Below are positions 35,302-44,531 of a stretch of DNA of 64,000 nucleotides, one piece after another (the first letter of the stretch is position 1; each line of letters begins with the position of its first letter). The notes below the pieces were generated by a model, which saw only the letters and a list, made by a program, of their open reading frames with translations, searched no databases and was not told the origin of the DNA. The position numbers and the translations under genes were made by a program. This DNA is from Anabaena lutea FACHB-196 (GTDB taxonomy: Bacteria > Cyanobacteriota > Cyanobacteriia > Cyanobacteriales > Nostocaceae). Location: positions 1 through 64,000 of the forward strand of contig NZ_JACJST010000015.1 in assembly GCF_014698305.1 (NCBI RefSeq). Reading direction: 5' to 3'.

Positions 35302-36567
35302 TTAATCCACAACTCGCATTTTTCTGGGTGACTGAGTTTTAGAAGAGCGCGCTATTCCTTTGCTTCTTCTGGGTTTCTGTTTGTTTTGTCTTCCATTGGG
35401 GATTGGTTCAGCTTTGGTATTAGGGTTGATTCCAAAACCCGCAACTACTTGTAATGGCAAACGCTGTTCAATCAGCTTTTCAATATCTGCTAATAACTGG
35501 TATTCATCGACGCACACCAGGGATACTGCTTCACCATTAGCACCAGCGCGGCCTGTACGACCAATACGATGGACATAATCTTCCGGGACATTGGGTAAGT
35601 CGAAATTGACTACATGGGGCAGTTCACTGATGTCAAGACCCCGCGCCGCAATGTCTGTAGCTACAAGTACCTGTAAACTACCATTTTTGAACTTTGCTAA
35701 AGCGTGAGTACGCGCCCCTTGGCTTTTGTTACCGTGGATTGCCAGTGCTTGGATGCGATCTTCGCCTAACTGCTTGACTAGACGGTCAGCACCATATTTA
35801 GTGCGGGTAAATACTAATACTTGATACCAATTATCTTGGCGAATTAGGTGAGCAAGTAATTGGCGTTTTCTGTCACGATCTACCTGATACGCTTTCTGTG
35901 CAATCGTGTCAGCGGTAACGTTACGGCGTGCCACCTCTATCATTGTTGGGTGATTGAGTAACCCTGCGGCCAGGGTCTTGATTTTGTCGGAGAAGGTGGC
36001 GAAAAATAATAAATTCTGGCGCTGTTTGGGCAGTAGGGAGAGGATACGGCGGATATCATTAATAAAGCCCATGTCTAACATCCGATCTGCTTCATCCAGT
36101 ATCAAAACTTCAATGTTTGACAGGTTCACAGTTCTTTGATGCACATGATCTAGCAGTCGTCCTGGGGTAGCAACTAAAATATCTACGCGCCCCCTTAATC
36201 GCTGTTTTTGGGGATTAATACTAACTCCACCGAACATGGCCATTGAGTTCAGTTTCAGATACTTGCCATAGTCTTTCACGCTTTCTTCTACCTGTGCGGC
36301 AAGTTCACGAGTAGGGGTGAGAATCAGCGCCCGGATTGGTGAATAAGTAGAAGTGCTTTTATTGTTTTGGTCGGAGGACAACAGATGCAGCAGTGGTAGG
36401 GTGAAGCTTGCTGTCTTTCCCGTACCGGTTTGAGCGCCAGCTAATAGATCACCACCTGACAAGACGGCAGGTATCGCCTGCATTTGAATTGGCGTGGGTT
36501 TGGTGTAACCCCGCTCAGTGACTGCACGGATAATTTCTTTCGACAAGCCGAGAGTTGAAAAAGACAT
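35302..36567 (-). CDS. DEAD-box ATP-dependent RNA helicase
   Basis: 421 residues with all core motifs in order: Q motif ([15 protein letters not shown]), [43 protein letters not shown] (FAT in place of SAT), [11 protein letters not shown] and [10 protein letters not shown]. The C-terminal 50 residues are basic ([19 protein letters not shown]), an RNA-binding tail as in RhlE. In cyanobacteria such helicases are cold- or redox-induced (crhR/crhC type). Confidence 0.93.
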   Translation of the reverse strand: MSFSTLGLSKEIIRAVTERGYTKPTPIQMQAIPAVLSGGDLLAGAQTGTGKTASFTLPLLHLLSSDQNNKSTSTYSPIRALILTPTRELAAQVEESVKDYGKYLKLNSMAMFGGVSINPQKQRLRGRVDILVATPGRLLDHVHQRTVNLSNIEVLILDEADRMLDMGFINDIRRILSLLPKQRQNLLFFATFSDKIKTLAAGLLNHPTMIEVARRNVTADTIAQKAYQVDRDRKRQLLAHLIRQDNWYQVLVFTRTKYGADRLVKQLGEDRIQALAIHGNKSQGARTHALAKFKNGSLQVLVATDIAARGLDISELPHVVNFDLPNVPEDYVHRIGRTGRAGANGEAVSLVCVDEYQLLADIEKLIEQRLPLQVVAGFGINPNTKAEPIPNGRQNKQKPRRSKGIARSSKTQSPRKMRVVD

Positions 36568-36860
36568 AGAACTCCAGAATTAACATCGGCCTGTCGCCAA
36601 GGGCGGCGCTAGTCTTAGGCGGACGGATGGTTTGAAGGGCTGTATGGGCAGTAGCGTCAAGACTGAGAGCGAATACCGCAGTTAATAATTATAACTGAAT
36701 TTAGTTGAATGTGTTCGTCTGCTCAACAAGTTTGGGCATATCCTCGGAAAACGATGATATACAAGAACACCATTATGGGTAATATTAATCTAGGAATTCA
36801 GTTTAATTACAGATAGCTGGCGTGACATTTTTTTAAGATAATTTTGTAGTTTTTAAGATC

Positions 36861-37286
36861 ATGACTAAATTAATAACCGCAACTTTGATTGCTACAGTTT
36901 TGCTGTTGACACCAAGTCATAAATCTCATGTCACTCTAGCTGGGACTTGTGCCTCTCATTGTGGACCGCGCCCACTTCAGTTTAAACCTGGTCAATATAT
37001 TCGTGTGGAAGTTGTAAATCGCACACCTAGAGTCTTGAAATTGGATAGATTTCCAGAAATGCAACGAATGACTCTAGAACCAGGAAAGGAATATCGCTTA
37101 AATCAGCAAAGTGCCACAGAACCCAATATTTCTCTGCTATTTTGGGATGATACGGGTAGGTCTTTACAAGCTGTTGTTTCTAAACCTAATTTCGGTACTC
37201 TGCGCTTAGAACTGCGCCCTAGTAATCGGTTTCCAGGCGATCGCTCTCTCAACATTCTTGATGATGGGCGTATTAATGTGTTTTAG
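36861..37286 (+). CDS. Secreted hypothetical protein
   Basis: 141 residues with a signal-type N-terminus (MTKLITATLIATVLLLTPSHKSHVTLAGT). The rest is beta-rich: QFKPGQYIRVEVVNRTPRVLKLDRF, TLEPGKEYRLNQQSATEPNISLLFWDD and TLRLELRPS. It looks like a small cupredoxin-like or beta-sandwich periplasmic protein. I do not recognise a named family. Confidence 0.65.
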   Translation: MTKLITATLIATVLLLTPSHKSHVTLAGTCASHCGPRPLQFKPGQYIRVEVVNRTPRVLKLDRFPEMQRMTLEPGKEYRLNQQSATEPNISLLFWDDTGRSLQAVVSKPNFGTLRLELRPSNRFPGDRSLNILDDGRINVF

Positions 37287-37347
37287 TAAGTTGTTTTTAT
37301 ACAATATCCCCGATTTATCTAAGCAGTCGGGGAGATGAATCCTTTAT

Positions 37348-38106
37348 TTAAAGTGTTGCTGCGGGTAAATTATCAGGATCTATGCCCTGCGATTTTAAAT
37401 AAGCGATTAGCCGTTCTTTCTCCTGACGTTCTTGTTCAGCACGTTGACGCTCCTGTTCAATCTGTTCTACAGACCAAGGTAACAAATTACCGGCTTCATC
37501 CCACCATCTTAACCAATATCCTGTTCTGGCTTCTTTTACTCCTCTCCAAGTTCCTAAAAATAAGCCCATTGCGTCAATCCAATGCAGACCATTTTCATCG
37601 GCTTGTTTTAACTCGTAGCGACTATTTTCTAATTGATAATATTCTAATAAGCCGCCATCAGGATCAAAAATTATATAAATGGGAACTTGCAAAATTTGCT
37701 CGTAAAAAAACCATTTTCCTGGTGGATAGGTTCGCTTAACAGAATATTCTCCACCGTCGGTGTCGGATAAAAATTCTATGACTATAGCCGGAACTTCCCC
37801 TTCTAAATTGGGTGTGTAGCTTTTGCGTTCTGATAAAATCTCTTTAACTGAGGAAACATACAGCCAATCAGGTGCTTTAGCGATAAATTGACCGTTTAAT
37901 GTGGCACACAAACCAAAATTCGAGGCTATCAGCATCTGAGGTTGAATGAAACCTGCAATTTCTAAGCTTTCTCGCAAAGCACCAGCCAAAATCGGCTGTC
38001 CGGTATTTTCCACGGGTTCATCCTCTAACTGAAAATCATCGGGTAAGGCTTCCCAAGAGATGACCAGTTCAGTGGGGGATTTGATTTCACTGATTTGGTT
38101 GATCAT
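37348..38106 (-). CDS. Uma2 family (DUF820) putative endonuclease
   Basis: 252 residues: the restriction-endonuclease-like core shows VPAIVIEFLSDTDGGE, with a catalytic E-x-x-S/D as in Uma2, preceded by APDWLYVSSV and followed by KWFFYEQILQVPIYIIFDPDGGLLEYYQL. The C-terminus is a Glu/Gln/Arg coiled tail (EQIEQERQRAEQERQEKERLIAYLKSQGIDP) common in the family. Uma2 genes are abundant in Nostocales; function unknown. Confidence 0.88.
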   Translation of the reverse strand: MINQISEIKSPTELVISWEALPDDFQLEDEPVENTGQPILAGALRESLEIAGFIQPQMLIASNFGLCATLNGQFIAKAPDWLYVSSVKEILSERKSYTPNLEGEVPAIVIEFLSDTDGGEYSVKRTYPPGKWFFYEQILQVPIYIIFDPDGGLLEYYQLENSRYELKQADENGLHWIDAMGLFLGTWRGVKEARTGYWLRWWDEAGNLLPWSVEQIEQERQRAEQERQEKERLIAYLKSQGIDPDNLPAATL

Positions 38107-38149
38107 AAAGACTGCCTTTTGTTGATTTGTTTTTATTTTATCCGATACA

Positions 38150-40330
38150 ATGTGGTCTCACATATCAATCTTGTCTGAATATCTATTAGGATATTACCTA
38201 TTACCAATTACCCTATTCTTAGTGCTAGACCGACCTGTAACTGAAATAGTCAAACCCATCAAACGCTTACCTAATCAACGTTGGCAAATTGCGCTGCCAA
38301 ATCCAGAATTAGCTGAAAAATTAGCAAATTTTACCAATCTATCTCCTATTGTTAGCCAATTGTTGATTAATCGTGGGATGGAAACACCAGAAGCAGCACA
38401 AGCTTTTTTAAATCCTGAATCTCTAAATTTACCTTCTCCGTTGGAGGATTTCCCTGATTTAGCGATGAGTGTAGAATTGTTGGAAAATGCGATCGCTCAT
38501 CAAGAGAAGATCGCTATCTGTGGAGACTACGATGCAGATGGGATGACTAGTACTGCATTACTACTCCACAGTCTTCGCGCTTTGGGTGCAAATGTAGATT
38601 ATGCTATCCCTAGTCGAATGCATGAAGGTTATGGCATTAACAACCGCATTGTCGAAGAATTCCACAGTGAAGGGGTAGGATTAATCCTGACTGTAGATAA
38701 TGGTATATCTGCTTTTGAACCAATCGCTAGAGCCAGAGAACTGGGATTAAAGGTAATTATCACCGATCATCACGACATTCCTCCCAAATTACCCCCAGCT
38801 AATGCAATTCTGAATCCCAAACTCATAGCGGAATCTTCACCTTATCGGGGTGTCGCTGGTGTGGGTGTGGCTTATATCTTAGCGGTATGTTTAGCGCAGC
38901 AGCTAGGGGAACTTAAAGGTTTAGTTCAGCCGATGTTAGCTTTGTTTACATTGGGAACTATTGCAGATTTAGCTCCTTTGACTGGTGTAAATCGGCGTTG
39001 GGTGAAACGTGGTTTAAAGCTTTTACCTAAATCTACTTTACCAGGTGTGCAAGCTTTAATTCAAGTGGCTGGAGTGCAAGCAAGCGGAGATGGGGAGATG
39101 GGGAGATGGGGAGATGGGGAGACTGAAATTAATCCCAAATCCAAGATCCCAAATTCAAAATCGTTAAAACCGGAAGATATTGGTTTTCGTCTGGGGCCGC
39201 GCATTAATGCAATCGGTCGGATTGGAGATCCGCAGACAGTGATAGAATTGTTGACGACTGATGATATGGGATTAGCGCTGGAAAGAGCAATGCAGTGTGA
39301 GCAAATCAACATCCAGCGTCAGCAGATGTGTGAGCAAATTGAACAGGAAGCGATCGCACTTGTTGAAGATTTATATGTAAAATATTTGCAAAGAGACCGA
39401 GTATTAGTCGTTGTTAAAGATAATTGGCATCATGGTGTAATTGGGATTGTCGCTTCTCGTTTGGTGGAACGTTACGGAGTTCCTGTCTTCATCGGTACTT
39501 ATGAGAATGACAGCATAATTCGCGGTTCAGCGCGGGGAATTCCAGAATTTAACGTTTTTGCAGCTTTAGAATATTGTCGAGACTTGCTGGGCAAATTTGG
39601 GGGACATAAAGCCGCAGGAGGATTTTCTCTCCCAGCAGATAATTTGCTCTCGGTGCGATCGCGTTTATCTGAATTTGCAAATCAGTGTTTAGAACCCCAA
39701 CACCTCAAACCACTACTGAAAATTGATGCTCAAGCAAATCTCAATCACATCAATCAGGAGTTATATCAACAGCTAAATATCTTTCATCCTTGCGGTATCG
39801 ACAACCCAGATCCGGTTTTCTGGACAGCTAATGCACAAATCATTGAGCAGAAAATCGTTGGTAAAGGTCACATCAAACTGACTGTAGCCCAAACTATCGA
39901 CAATCAACAGTATAAAATTAAAGCGATCGCTTGGCGTTGGGGTGATTACTTTCCCTTACCTGCGCGAGTAGATATCGCTTACAAACTCCGAGAAAATAAC
40001 TTTAATGGTAACACTACCATTGAAATGGAGTTAGCCGGTGTGAGACTCCCCAGTCAGTTTTCAATATTTTTTAACCCATCAACTACAAAGCTACGCGCTA
40101 AGTTTGAATACAAACAGCGTCAATACACCTGTGGCGTTTATCAAAACGGTGTTGGTTTAGAGTTAAGAGTTAAAAATTCTGAGGGTAAAGTTTTAGTCAT
40201 GCAGCCAGGAGATAATATGGGTTTACTGGGTATAAATCGGCAAGATGCCCAAAAGGTGAATCTATCTTTACCTCAGTATGATGGTATTGTCCAAGCTGCG
40301 GTTCAGGCTTTGTCAGTGCTGAATGAGTAA
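38150..40330 (+). CDS. recJ: Single-stranded-DNA-specific exonuclease RecJ
   Basis: 726 residues. DHH motifs: AICGDYDADGMTSTALL, LTVDNGISA, ITDHHDIPP and GVAGVGVAYILA; then DHHA1 with GVIGIVASRLVERYGVP and GKFGGHKAAGGFSLP. RecJ degrades 5' ends of single strands in repair and recombination. The first 30 residues (MWSHISILSEYLLGYYLLP) are hydrophobic and not RecJ-like, so a GTG or TTG start downstream is possible. About 28 residues near 311-338 are encoded by an inserted repeat (separate entry) but keep the frame. Confidence 0.92.
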   Translation: MWSHISILSEYLLGYYLLPITLFLVLDRPVTEIVKPIKRLPNQRWQIALPNPELAEKLANFTNLSPIVSQLLINRGMETPEAAQAFLNPESLNLPSPLEDFPDLAMSVELLENAIAHQEKIAICGDYDADGMTSTALLLHSLRALGANVDYAIPSRMHEGYGINNRIVEEFHSEGVGLILTVDNGISAFEPIARARELGLKVIITDHHDIPPKLPPANAILNPKLIAESSPYRGVAGVGVAYILAVCLAQQLGELKGLVQPMLALFTLGTIADLAPLTGVNRRWVKRGLKLLPKSTLPGVQALIQVAGVQASGDGEMGRWGDGETEINPKSKIPNSKSLKPEDIGFRLGPRINAIGRIGDPQTVIELLTTDDMGLALERAMQCEQINIQRQQMCEQIEQEAIALVEDLYVKYLQRDRVLVVVKDNWHHGVIGIVASRLVERYGVPVFIGTYENDSIIRGSARGIPEFNVFAALEYCRDLLGKFGGHKAAGGFSLPADNLLSVRSRLSEFANQCLEPQHLKPLLKIDAQANLNHINQELYQQLNIFHPCGIDNPDPVFWTANAQIIEQKIVGKGHIKLTVAQTIDNQQYKIKAIAWRWGDYFPLPARVDIAYKLRENNFNGNTTIEMELAGVRLPSQFSIFFNPSTTKLRAKFEYKQRQYTCGVYQNGVGLELRVKNSEGKVLVMQPGDNMGLLGINRQDAQKVNLSLPQYDGIVQAAVQALSVLNE
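39086..39123 (+). repeat. 8-bp tandem repeat inside recJ
   Basis: GGGGAGAT in about 4.75 head-to-tail units. It encodes GDGEMGRWGDGE. As 8 is not a multiple of 3, loss or gain of one unit would shift the recJ frame. The next about 40 bp (AATCCCAAATCCAAGATCCC) look like the AT-rich spacer repeats seen at 5870-5930. Confidence 0.85.
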
Positions 40331-40436
40331 GAAACTAAACCTTTCTAGACAAATTAAATTTTAAGGCTTGCTGAATCGAGGTAGGTATCGAGCCGATACC
40401 ATATTACATAATTAAAGAACCCAACAGAATGCGACA

Positions 40437-40853
40437 ATGGATAATTTTTTGTTTTTAACCGGTGTATTCCCGTCAGTTGATATTTTTGTAGGATTAAAAC
40501 CAGCTTTAAAAAGAAATACAAAAGGCAAAACAATTTTTAGTTTTTTTGATGTTTATGACAATTTAATAGATAATCGGGTATTGAAAGAAGCAAGAGGTCT
40601 AAAAAAACTCGCGGTTCCTTCAATAACTCATAAAATACATATTAAATCATTCAATGAAGATTACTATCTTGCTGATGTCAAATTCATGATTGAGGACTGC
40701 ATTAAATATAAAATTGCCTACGTTAAGAGAGATTATGGGTTAACGCCCGAAGAATATTATCAAGAAATACTAGAAACCCGTGCAAAAGCAGGTTTAAGAA
40801 TTGATGAGTTTGATCTTCCAGTCGGTGAGGAATTTGAAGTTCAGGGTGAGTAG
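40437..40853 (+). CDS. Hypothetical protein
   Basis: 138 residues, soluble: MDNFLFLTGVFPSVDIFVGLKPAL at the start, KIHIKSFNEDYYLADVKFMIEDCIKYKIAYVKRDYGLTPEEYYQEI in the second half. No family recognised. It is followed by a likely terminator. Its codon use looks similar to the surroundings. Confidence 0.55.
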   Translation: MDNFLFLTGVFPSVDIFVGLKPALKRNTKGKTIFSFFDVYDNLIDNRVLKEARGLKKLAVPSITHKIHIKSFNEDYYLADVKFMIEDCIKYKIAYVKRDYGLTPEEYYQEILETRAKAGLRIDEFDLPVGEEFEVQGE

Positions 40854-40855
40854 AT

Positions 40856-40892
40856 AAAAAAAGTCTCTAGAACTAAATCTAGCGGCTTTTTT
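40856..40892 (+). terminator. Rho-independent terminator
   Basis: AAAAAAGTCTCTAGA and TCTAGCGGCTTTTTT pair around a short loop and end in six Ts, 3 nt after the preceding stop. Confidence 0.7.
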
Positions 40893-41116
40893 ACTGGCTA
40901 TCAAAAATTCCATCACTCAAACTCTCCCTCTGGAGCGTGAGACAAATTCATAATGGGTAATTGGTAATTGGAAAAACACTATTACCCATTAAATCAAATC
41001 CGGATAATCACTTATTATTAAAATCTATCCGCGTCTGAGCGTCCCACCGTCTCAGCGTTGTGCCTAATGATAAGTCTGGAACCGGACTTGATCTTACCCC
41101 TTACCCATTGACAAAT

Positions 41117-41236
41117 TTACAGATTTCCGTTGCGAAAAGCCAGCAGGAAGATTACCGCTGGTCCGGCAATGATGATTAGAGCTACTGAGGTCAACTGAAA
41201 AACAACTTCCCAATTAATGTTTGCTAAAGCTTCCAT
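41117..41236 (-). CDS. psb30: Photosystem II protein Psb30 (Ycf12)
   Basis: 39 residues, too short for most gene finders: [19 protein letters not shown], then [20 protein letters not shown]. The [12 protein letters not shown] block, the single membrane helix and the GPAVI segment are diagnostic of Psb30/Ycf12, a small subunit on the periphery of photosystem II. A purine-rich GGAGGAAAAG-type ribosome site precedes the ATG. It stands alone on the minus strand. Confidence 0.92.
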   Translation of the reverse strand: MEALANINWEVVFQLTSVALIIIAGPAVIFLLAFRNGNL

Positions 41237-41401
41237 TTTTTTCTTTTCCTCCGAATTGTCTTAAAAAATTCAATAATTCAAATGCAAATCCCGCAATAGA
41301 TCATATCCGGGAACCAGACACCTGATTTAATTTACTTAACAAAATTATAAGAAACGCAATAAAAACGTAAAATAGCGGGAAGTTACAAAGTAGGGTAAAT
41401 T

Positions 41402-41752
41402 ATGGCAACTTGGCAATGTATCAAGCAATGTGGAGCCTGCTGTCATCTTGATCCAGCAGATCGTCCAGATTTGGAAGAGTATCTTTCACCTGAAGAACTG
41501 GGGCTTTACCTGAGTATGGTAGGGGACGGGGGATGGTGCGTTAATTTTGACCAGACAACGCGAGAATGCACCATTTACGAGCATCGTCCGCGTTTCTGTC
41601 GGGTAGAAGTGGAAACCTTTGAGGATATGTTTGGGATTGAACCAGAGGAACTCAACGATTTTGCCATCGACTGCTGTCGTCAACAAATTGAGGCTGTTTA
41701 TGGCGATCGCAGTTTGGAACAAATCCGGTTTGATCAAGCTGTTGGTTTTTAA
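41402..41752 (+). CDS. YkgJ-type cysteine cluster protein
   Basis: 116 residues with the family cysteines CIKQCGACCHLDPADRPDLEEY, GWCVNFDQTTRECTIYEHRPRFCRVE and a late DCCRQQI. These proteins (UPF0153/YkgJ) bind zinc or iron. The last 15 codons are duplicated at 43992-44037 on the far side of the ATPase/TOPRIM pair, so the gene's 3' end is probably an integration site. Confidence 0.85.
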   Translation: MATWQCIKQCGACCHLDPADRPDLEEYLSPEELGLYLSMVGDGGWCVNFDQTTRECTIYEHRPRFCRVEVETFEDMFGIEPEELNDFAIDCCRQQIEAVYGDRSLEQIRFDQAVGF

Positions 41753-41754
41753 TT
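41709..41754 (+). repeat. 46-bp direct repeat, left copy (3' end of the ykgJ-type gene)
   Basis: Shares 41 of 46 bases with 43992-44037. It covers the last 15 codons (SLEQIRFDQAVGF and stop) of the ykgJ-type gene and three bases beyond. Confidence 0.85.
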
Positions 41755-41842
41755 CAATTTATACATCTATTCTCTCATTGTATTTTTGAACACGAGTAAT
41801 CAATGAGAGATTCACCTTCATTTACCTAAATTTTGCTACTGC

Positions 41843-42574
41843 TTACAAAATTTCTATGCGATCCCATATATCTAACAATAATTTCAAGCTAGATAAATGA
41901 TTCATTGATTCACATCGCTTTTTTAACGCATCTAGATACTTTTTATCCTCTACAACCGTTGGATTTTTCTTACTATAAGACAAACCAAATTGTTTGAGAT
42001 ATTCTCTGAGATAACGTTCATGAAATTTCGCCTTTGTCCTAAAAATATGTCCAGGTGGAAAGGATAACATTTCTTCAGGATCATTTACCAAAATATCGTA
42101 ATATGCCTGAAAATCCGATAAAACTGTAGAACTTCCAATTGAACTATATTCGTTAGGAATTTCTGCATTACCCAATGCCCATGTTTCAATACAGCAATGC
42201 TGAATTATTATATGGATTTCTGTTGTTGAACTATCTATATTGTAGCCTGACTTTAGATCATCAAGTTTAGATTTCACTTCATTAAAACGATCAATATAGG
42301 AATTTTCTTCAGAGTCAATACATATAAAAAAATGATTGACATTGCCGAATGTTTCTATATCAATTAGACAGGCTTCCAGTCGAGAAACTCCTGGATATTG
42401 CTTAGGTTTACTCACCATATTTGGATAGCCATCACCTGCGATAATTCGACAAGTATTCATTGTCATATCTTCAGGTCTAACAACAAAAATTAAGCTAGGA
42501 AATAAATTTTGTAACCATGCTTTATATACTTTTGGTTCAGTCTTTCCCCCCTCTACTAAAAATAAAAGATTCAC
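41843..42574 (-). CDS. TOPRIM-like (RloB/DUF4276-type) partner of the adjacent ATPase
   Basis: 243 residues. LLFLVEGGKTEPKVYKAWLQNLF at the start has the acidic residue and glycines after the first strand; HFFICIDSEENSYIDRF carries D-x-E, and IIQHCCIETWALGN an E-x-W segment seen in DUF4276/RloB-like proteins. The start overlaps the ATPase stop by 4 nt. A nuclease role activated by the ATPase is inferred. Unlike the 177-residue partner at 61-594, it has a long C-terminal helical region. Confidence 0.6.
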   Translation of the reverse strand: MNLLFLVEGGKTEPKVYKAWLQNLFPSLIFVVRPEDMTMNTCRIIAGDGYPNMVSKPKQYPGVSRLEACLIDIETFGNVNHFFICIDSEENSYIDRFNEVKSKLDDLKSGYNIDSSTTEIHIIIQHCCIETWALGNAEIPNEYSSIGSSTVLSDFQAYYDILVNDPEEMLSFPPGHIFRTKAKFHERYLREYLKQFGLSYSKKNPTVVEDKKYLDALKKRCESMNHLSSLKLLLDIWDRIEIL

Positions 42575-43800
42575 TCAGACACTTCCTCACTATCAAGTAA
42601 ATTAACTAATTGAGTAAACTTATCCAAACTAGAAGCTGTATTAAGTGCTGGAATATCTGAAGCTTTTCTAACTGTGACTTTGTTTCCAGATTTATTAACT
42701 ATCTGCCAAGTTTTCCAAGGAATGTTATTGATAATATATGGATGATGGCTAGTAAGTATAAACTGTACATCTGGCGATTTATCAAGGATAAAGTCTGTTA
42801 GTTCAGCCATACAGTTAATTCCTAAACTATTCTCAAATTCATCAATTAAAATTACTGACTCTTCAGGAGCAGTAATTACTTCAATTAAAAAAATTAAAGT
42901 ACGAAACATACCGGATGAAATTCGCTCTTGAGGAATCCAGTCTTCTACACCGTTCTCTTGAATTTCAAAGGATAGCCGAGCATCACCATCTGAATTTCTC
43001 TCACTACCAACTCTGACATCTTTAACTTCTGGAAAAATATCAATATAATACTCTTTAATTTCATTAAAAAGTTCAGGAGAAAATTTCTGCAAATAAAATG
43101 CCTTTAGAACTGGTGGAGTTTTAGTAGAATATTGTGTTTTATCGAAACGCTTTGAAAAATCTTTAGGTAACACCATAGGAGGTCTATCATTAGCGTCAAC
43201 CATAAATGTATATTTCTGAGCAGTTTCAAAGTTAAATATTAATCGCCCAAATGCTTCACCTACTGGAAAAATCAACTTTTCCTCTAAAAGAATGGCAATA
43301 GCACTTTCAGTTCTTTTAAATTTAGGCAAATCTTTGTTATTTAATTTTGAATTAGAAGGACTGAGGAGAAATATTTCTGTTTCTGAATCATCATTATATT
43401 GAACTAATTTTTCATAAACAATTTCAGTCTTTTCTAACTCATAAACAATTTCAGTCTTGTCAAACTCACTTATATATCGAACCTTTTCTTTATTTTTGAT
43501 TGAGGAACTTTTTAACTCCCATCTATAATTTTGTCCTAAATGAGAAAAATTGATACTCCATTCCAAATCATCTAAATTGCGATTTCTACCTTTTGCAACA
43601 TCACAAATTAAATTAAGTGCCTTTAAAATTCTTGTCTTTCCAACTCCAGAACCACCGACGAGTAAATTTAGACCCTCAAATTTAACTTCCTCAATGTGCC
43701 AATTTTCTTTATTATTACTGAATTTAAAACTCTGTATTTTCATACTTCTTACTTTTCTTAACAAGTAATTATATAGAGAATCTAAAAGAACTTCTGACAT
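42571..43800 (-). CDS. AAA family ATPase (AAA_21/RloA-like)
   Basis: 409 residues. Walker A LLVGGSGVGKTRIL (about 46-59), signature-like ERISSGMFRTLIFLIE, Walker B VILIDEFENSLGI and the switch His in FILTSHHPYIINNI. The family is that of OLD/RecF-like ATPases; the middle region has an unusual repeated KTEIVYE. An alternative start is the ATG at 43743 (MKIQSFKFS), which matches the normal family N-terminus and drops 19 residues. With the TOPRIM-like gene it forms a two-gene cassette bounded by direct repeats. Confidence 0.8.
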   Translation of the reverse strand: MSEVLLDSLYNYLLRKVRSMKIQSFKFSNNKENWHIEEVKFEGLNLLVGGSGVGKTRILKALNLICDVAKGRNRNLDDLEWSINFSHLGQNYRWELKSSSIKNKEKVRYISEFDKTEIVYELEKTEIVYEKLVQYNDDSETEIFLLSPSNSKLNNKDLPKFKRTESAIAILLEEKLIFPVGEAFGRLIFNFETAQKYTFMVDANDRPPMVLPKDFSKRFDKTQYSTKTPPVLKAFYLQKFSPELFNEIKEYYIDIFPEVKDVRVGSERNSDGDARLSFEIQENGVEDWIPQERISSGMFRTLIFLIEVITAPEESVILIDEFENSLGINCMAELTDFILDKSPDVQFILTSHHPYIINNIPWKTWQIVNKSGNKVTVRKASDIPALNTASSLDKFTQLVNLLDSEEVSE

Positions 43801-44126
43801 GAATATCTTCTATTCGCTCTACATCGGGTATTTTAGCACTCAAAGTTATGATAAGAGATTCTGTTTTAGATTACTTTAGATTACTTTTTAATATCATTAA
43901 TTAAGCGCATATTCTCATCAAGAATCTTTATAAAAAAATAAATACTGCTATTTGCTTGATATTACTCCTTGACGAGTATAAGCATATCGATGCAGTTTGG
44001 AAATTATCCGCTTTGATCAAGCTGTTGGCTTTTAATTAAGCATTTCTGGATCAGAGTTGCAATTTATTACAAAAATCTGAGAAAATGAGAAGAATATGAA
44101 AACAACTTAGGGACAAGACAACGCCT
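43801..44126. other. 326-bp spacer upstream of the ATPase/TOPRIM pair
   Basis: Contains the pair's promoter side (AT-rich), and at 43992-44037 the duplicated ykgJ-type gene end. No intact gene is seen. Confidence 0.6.
43992..44037 (+). repeat. 46-bp direct repeat, right copy
   Basis: Encodes SLEIIRFDQAVGF and a stop, the same tail as the ykgJ-type gene with one residue change; other differences include synonymous CGG/CGC and GGT/GGC. No coding upstream of it. Likely the original gene end displaced by insertion of the cassette. Confidence 0.85.
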
Positions 44127-44504
44127 GTGAAACTTGACTCCGTATCTGTCAGCCAGTTAGAACTAAAAGACACCAACGGTTATGTAATTGAGCCTGTCTT
44201 TAAGGAAGGTTCCAAAAAGCAGGAATCAACCTTGGTGGTGTTTGGAACAACTTTCATCACCATATTTTTGGCGGAAATTGGCGATAAAACGCAACTATCT
44301 ACCTTGTTAATGAGTGCAGAATCTCATCAACCTTGGGTAGTATTCATTGGTTCTGGGGCTGCATTAATTACCACCAGCTTGTTAGGTGTGCTTTTAGGTA
44401 GCTGGATAGCCAGTAAACTTAGTCCAAAAACTGTAGAAAAATCAGCAGGGGTAATGTTGCTGCTGATTTCTGTGATGCTTTTTTGGGATGTGTTTATTGG
44501 TTAG
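44127..44504 (+). CDS. Gdt1/UPF0016 half-size cation exporter subunit 1
   Basis: 125 residues, three membrane helices. The family motif E-x-G-D-K-[TS] is seen as FLAEIGDKTQLSTLLMSAES. Full-length members have two such halves; here each half is its own gene. From memory, heterocystous cyanobacteria have such hemi manganese exchangers acting as a heteromer. It should export Mn2+ (or Ca2+) from the cytoplasm. An N-terminal 35-residue soluble stretch precedes the first helix. Confidence 0.88.
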   Translation: MKLDSVSVSQLELKDTNGYVIEPVFKEGSKKQESTLVVFGTTFITIFLAEIGDKTQLSTLLMSAESHQPWVVFIGSGAALITTSLLGVLLGSWIASKLSPKTVEKSAGVMLLLISVMLFWDVFIG

Positions 44505-44531
44505 TAGATATTATTTATACAGAGAATCAAT

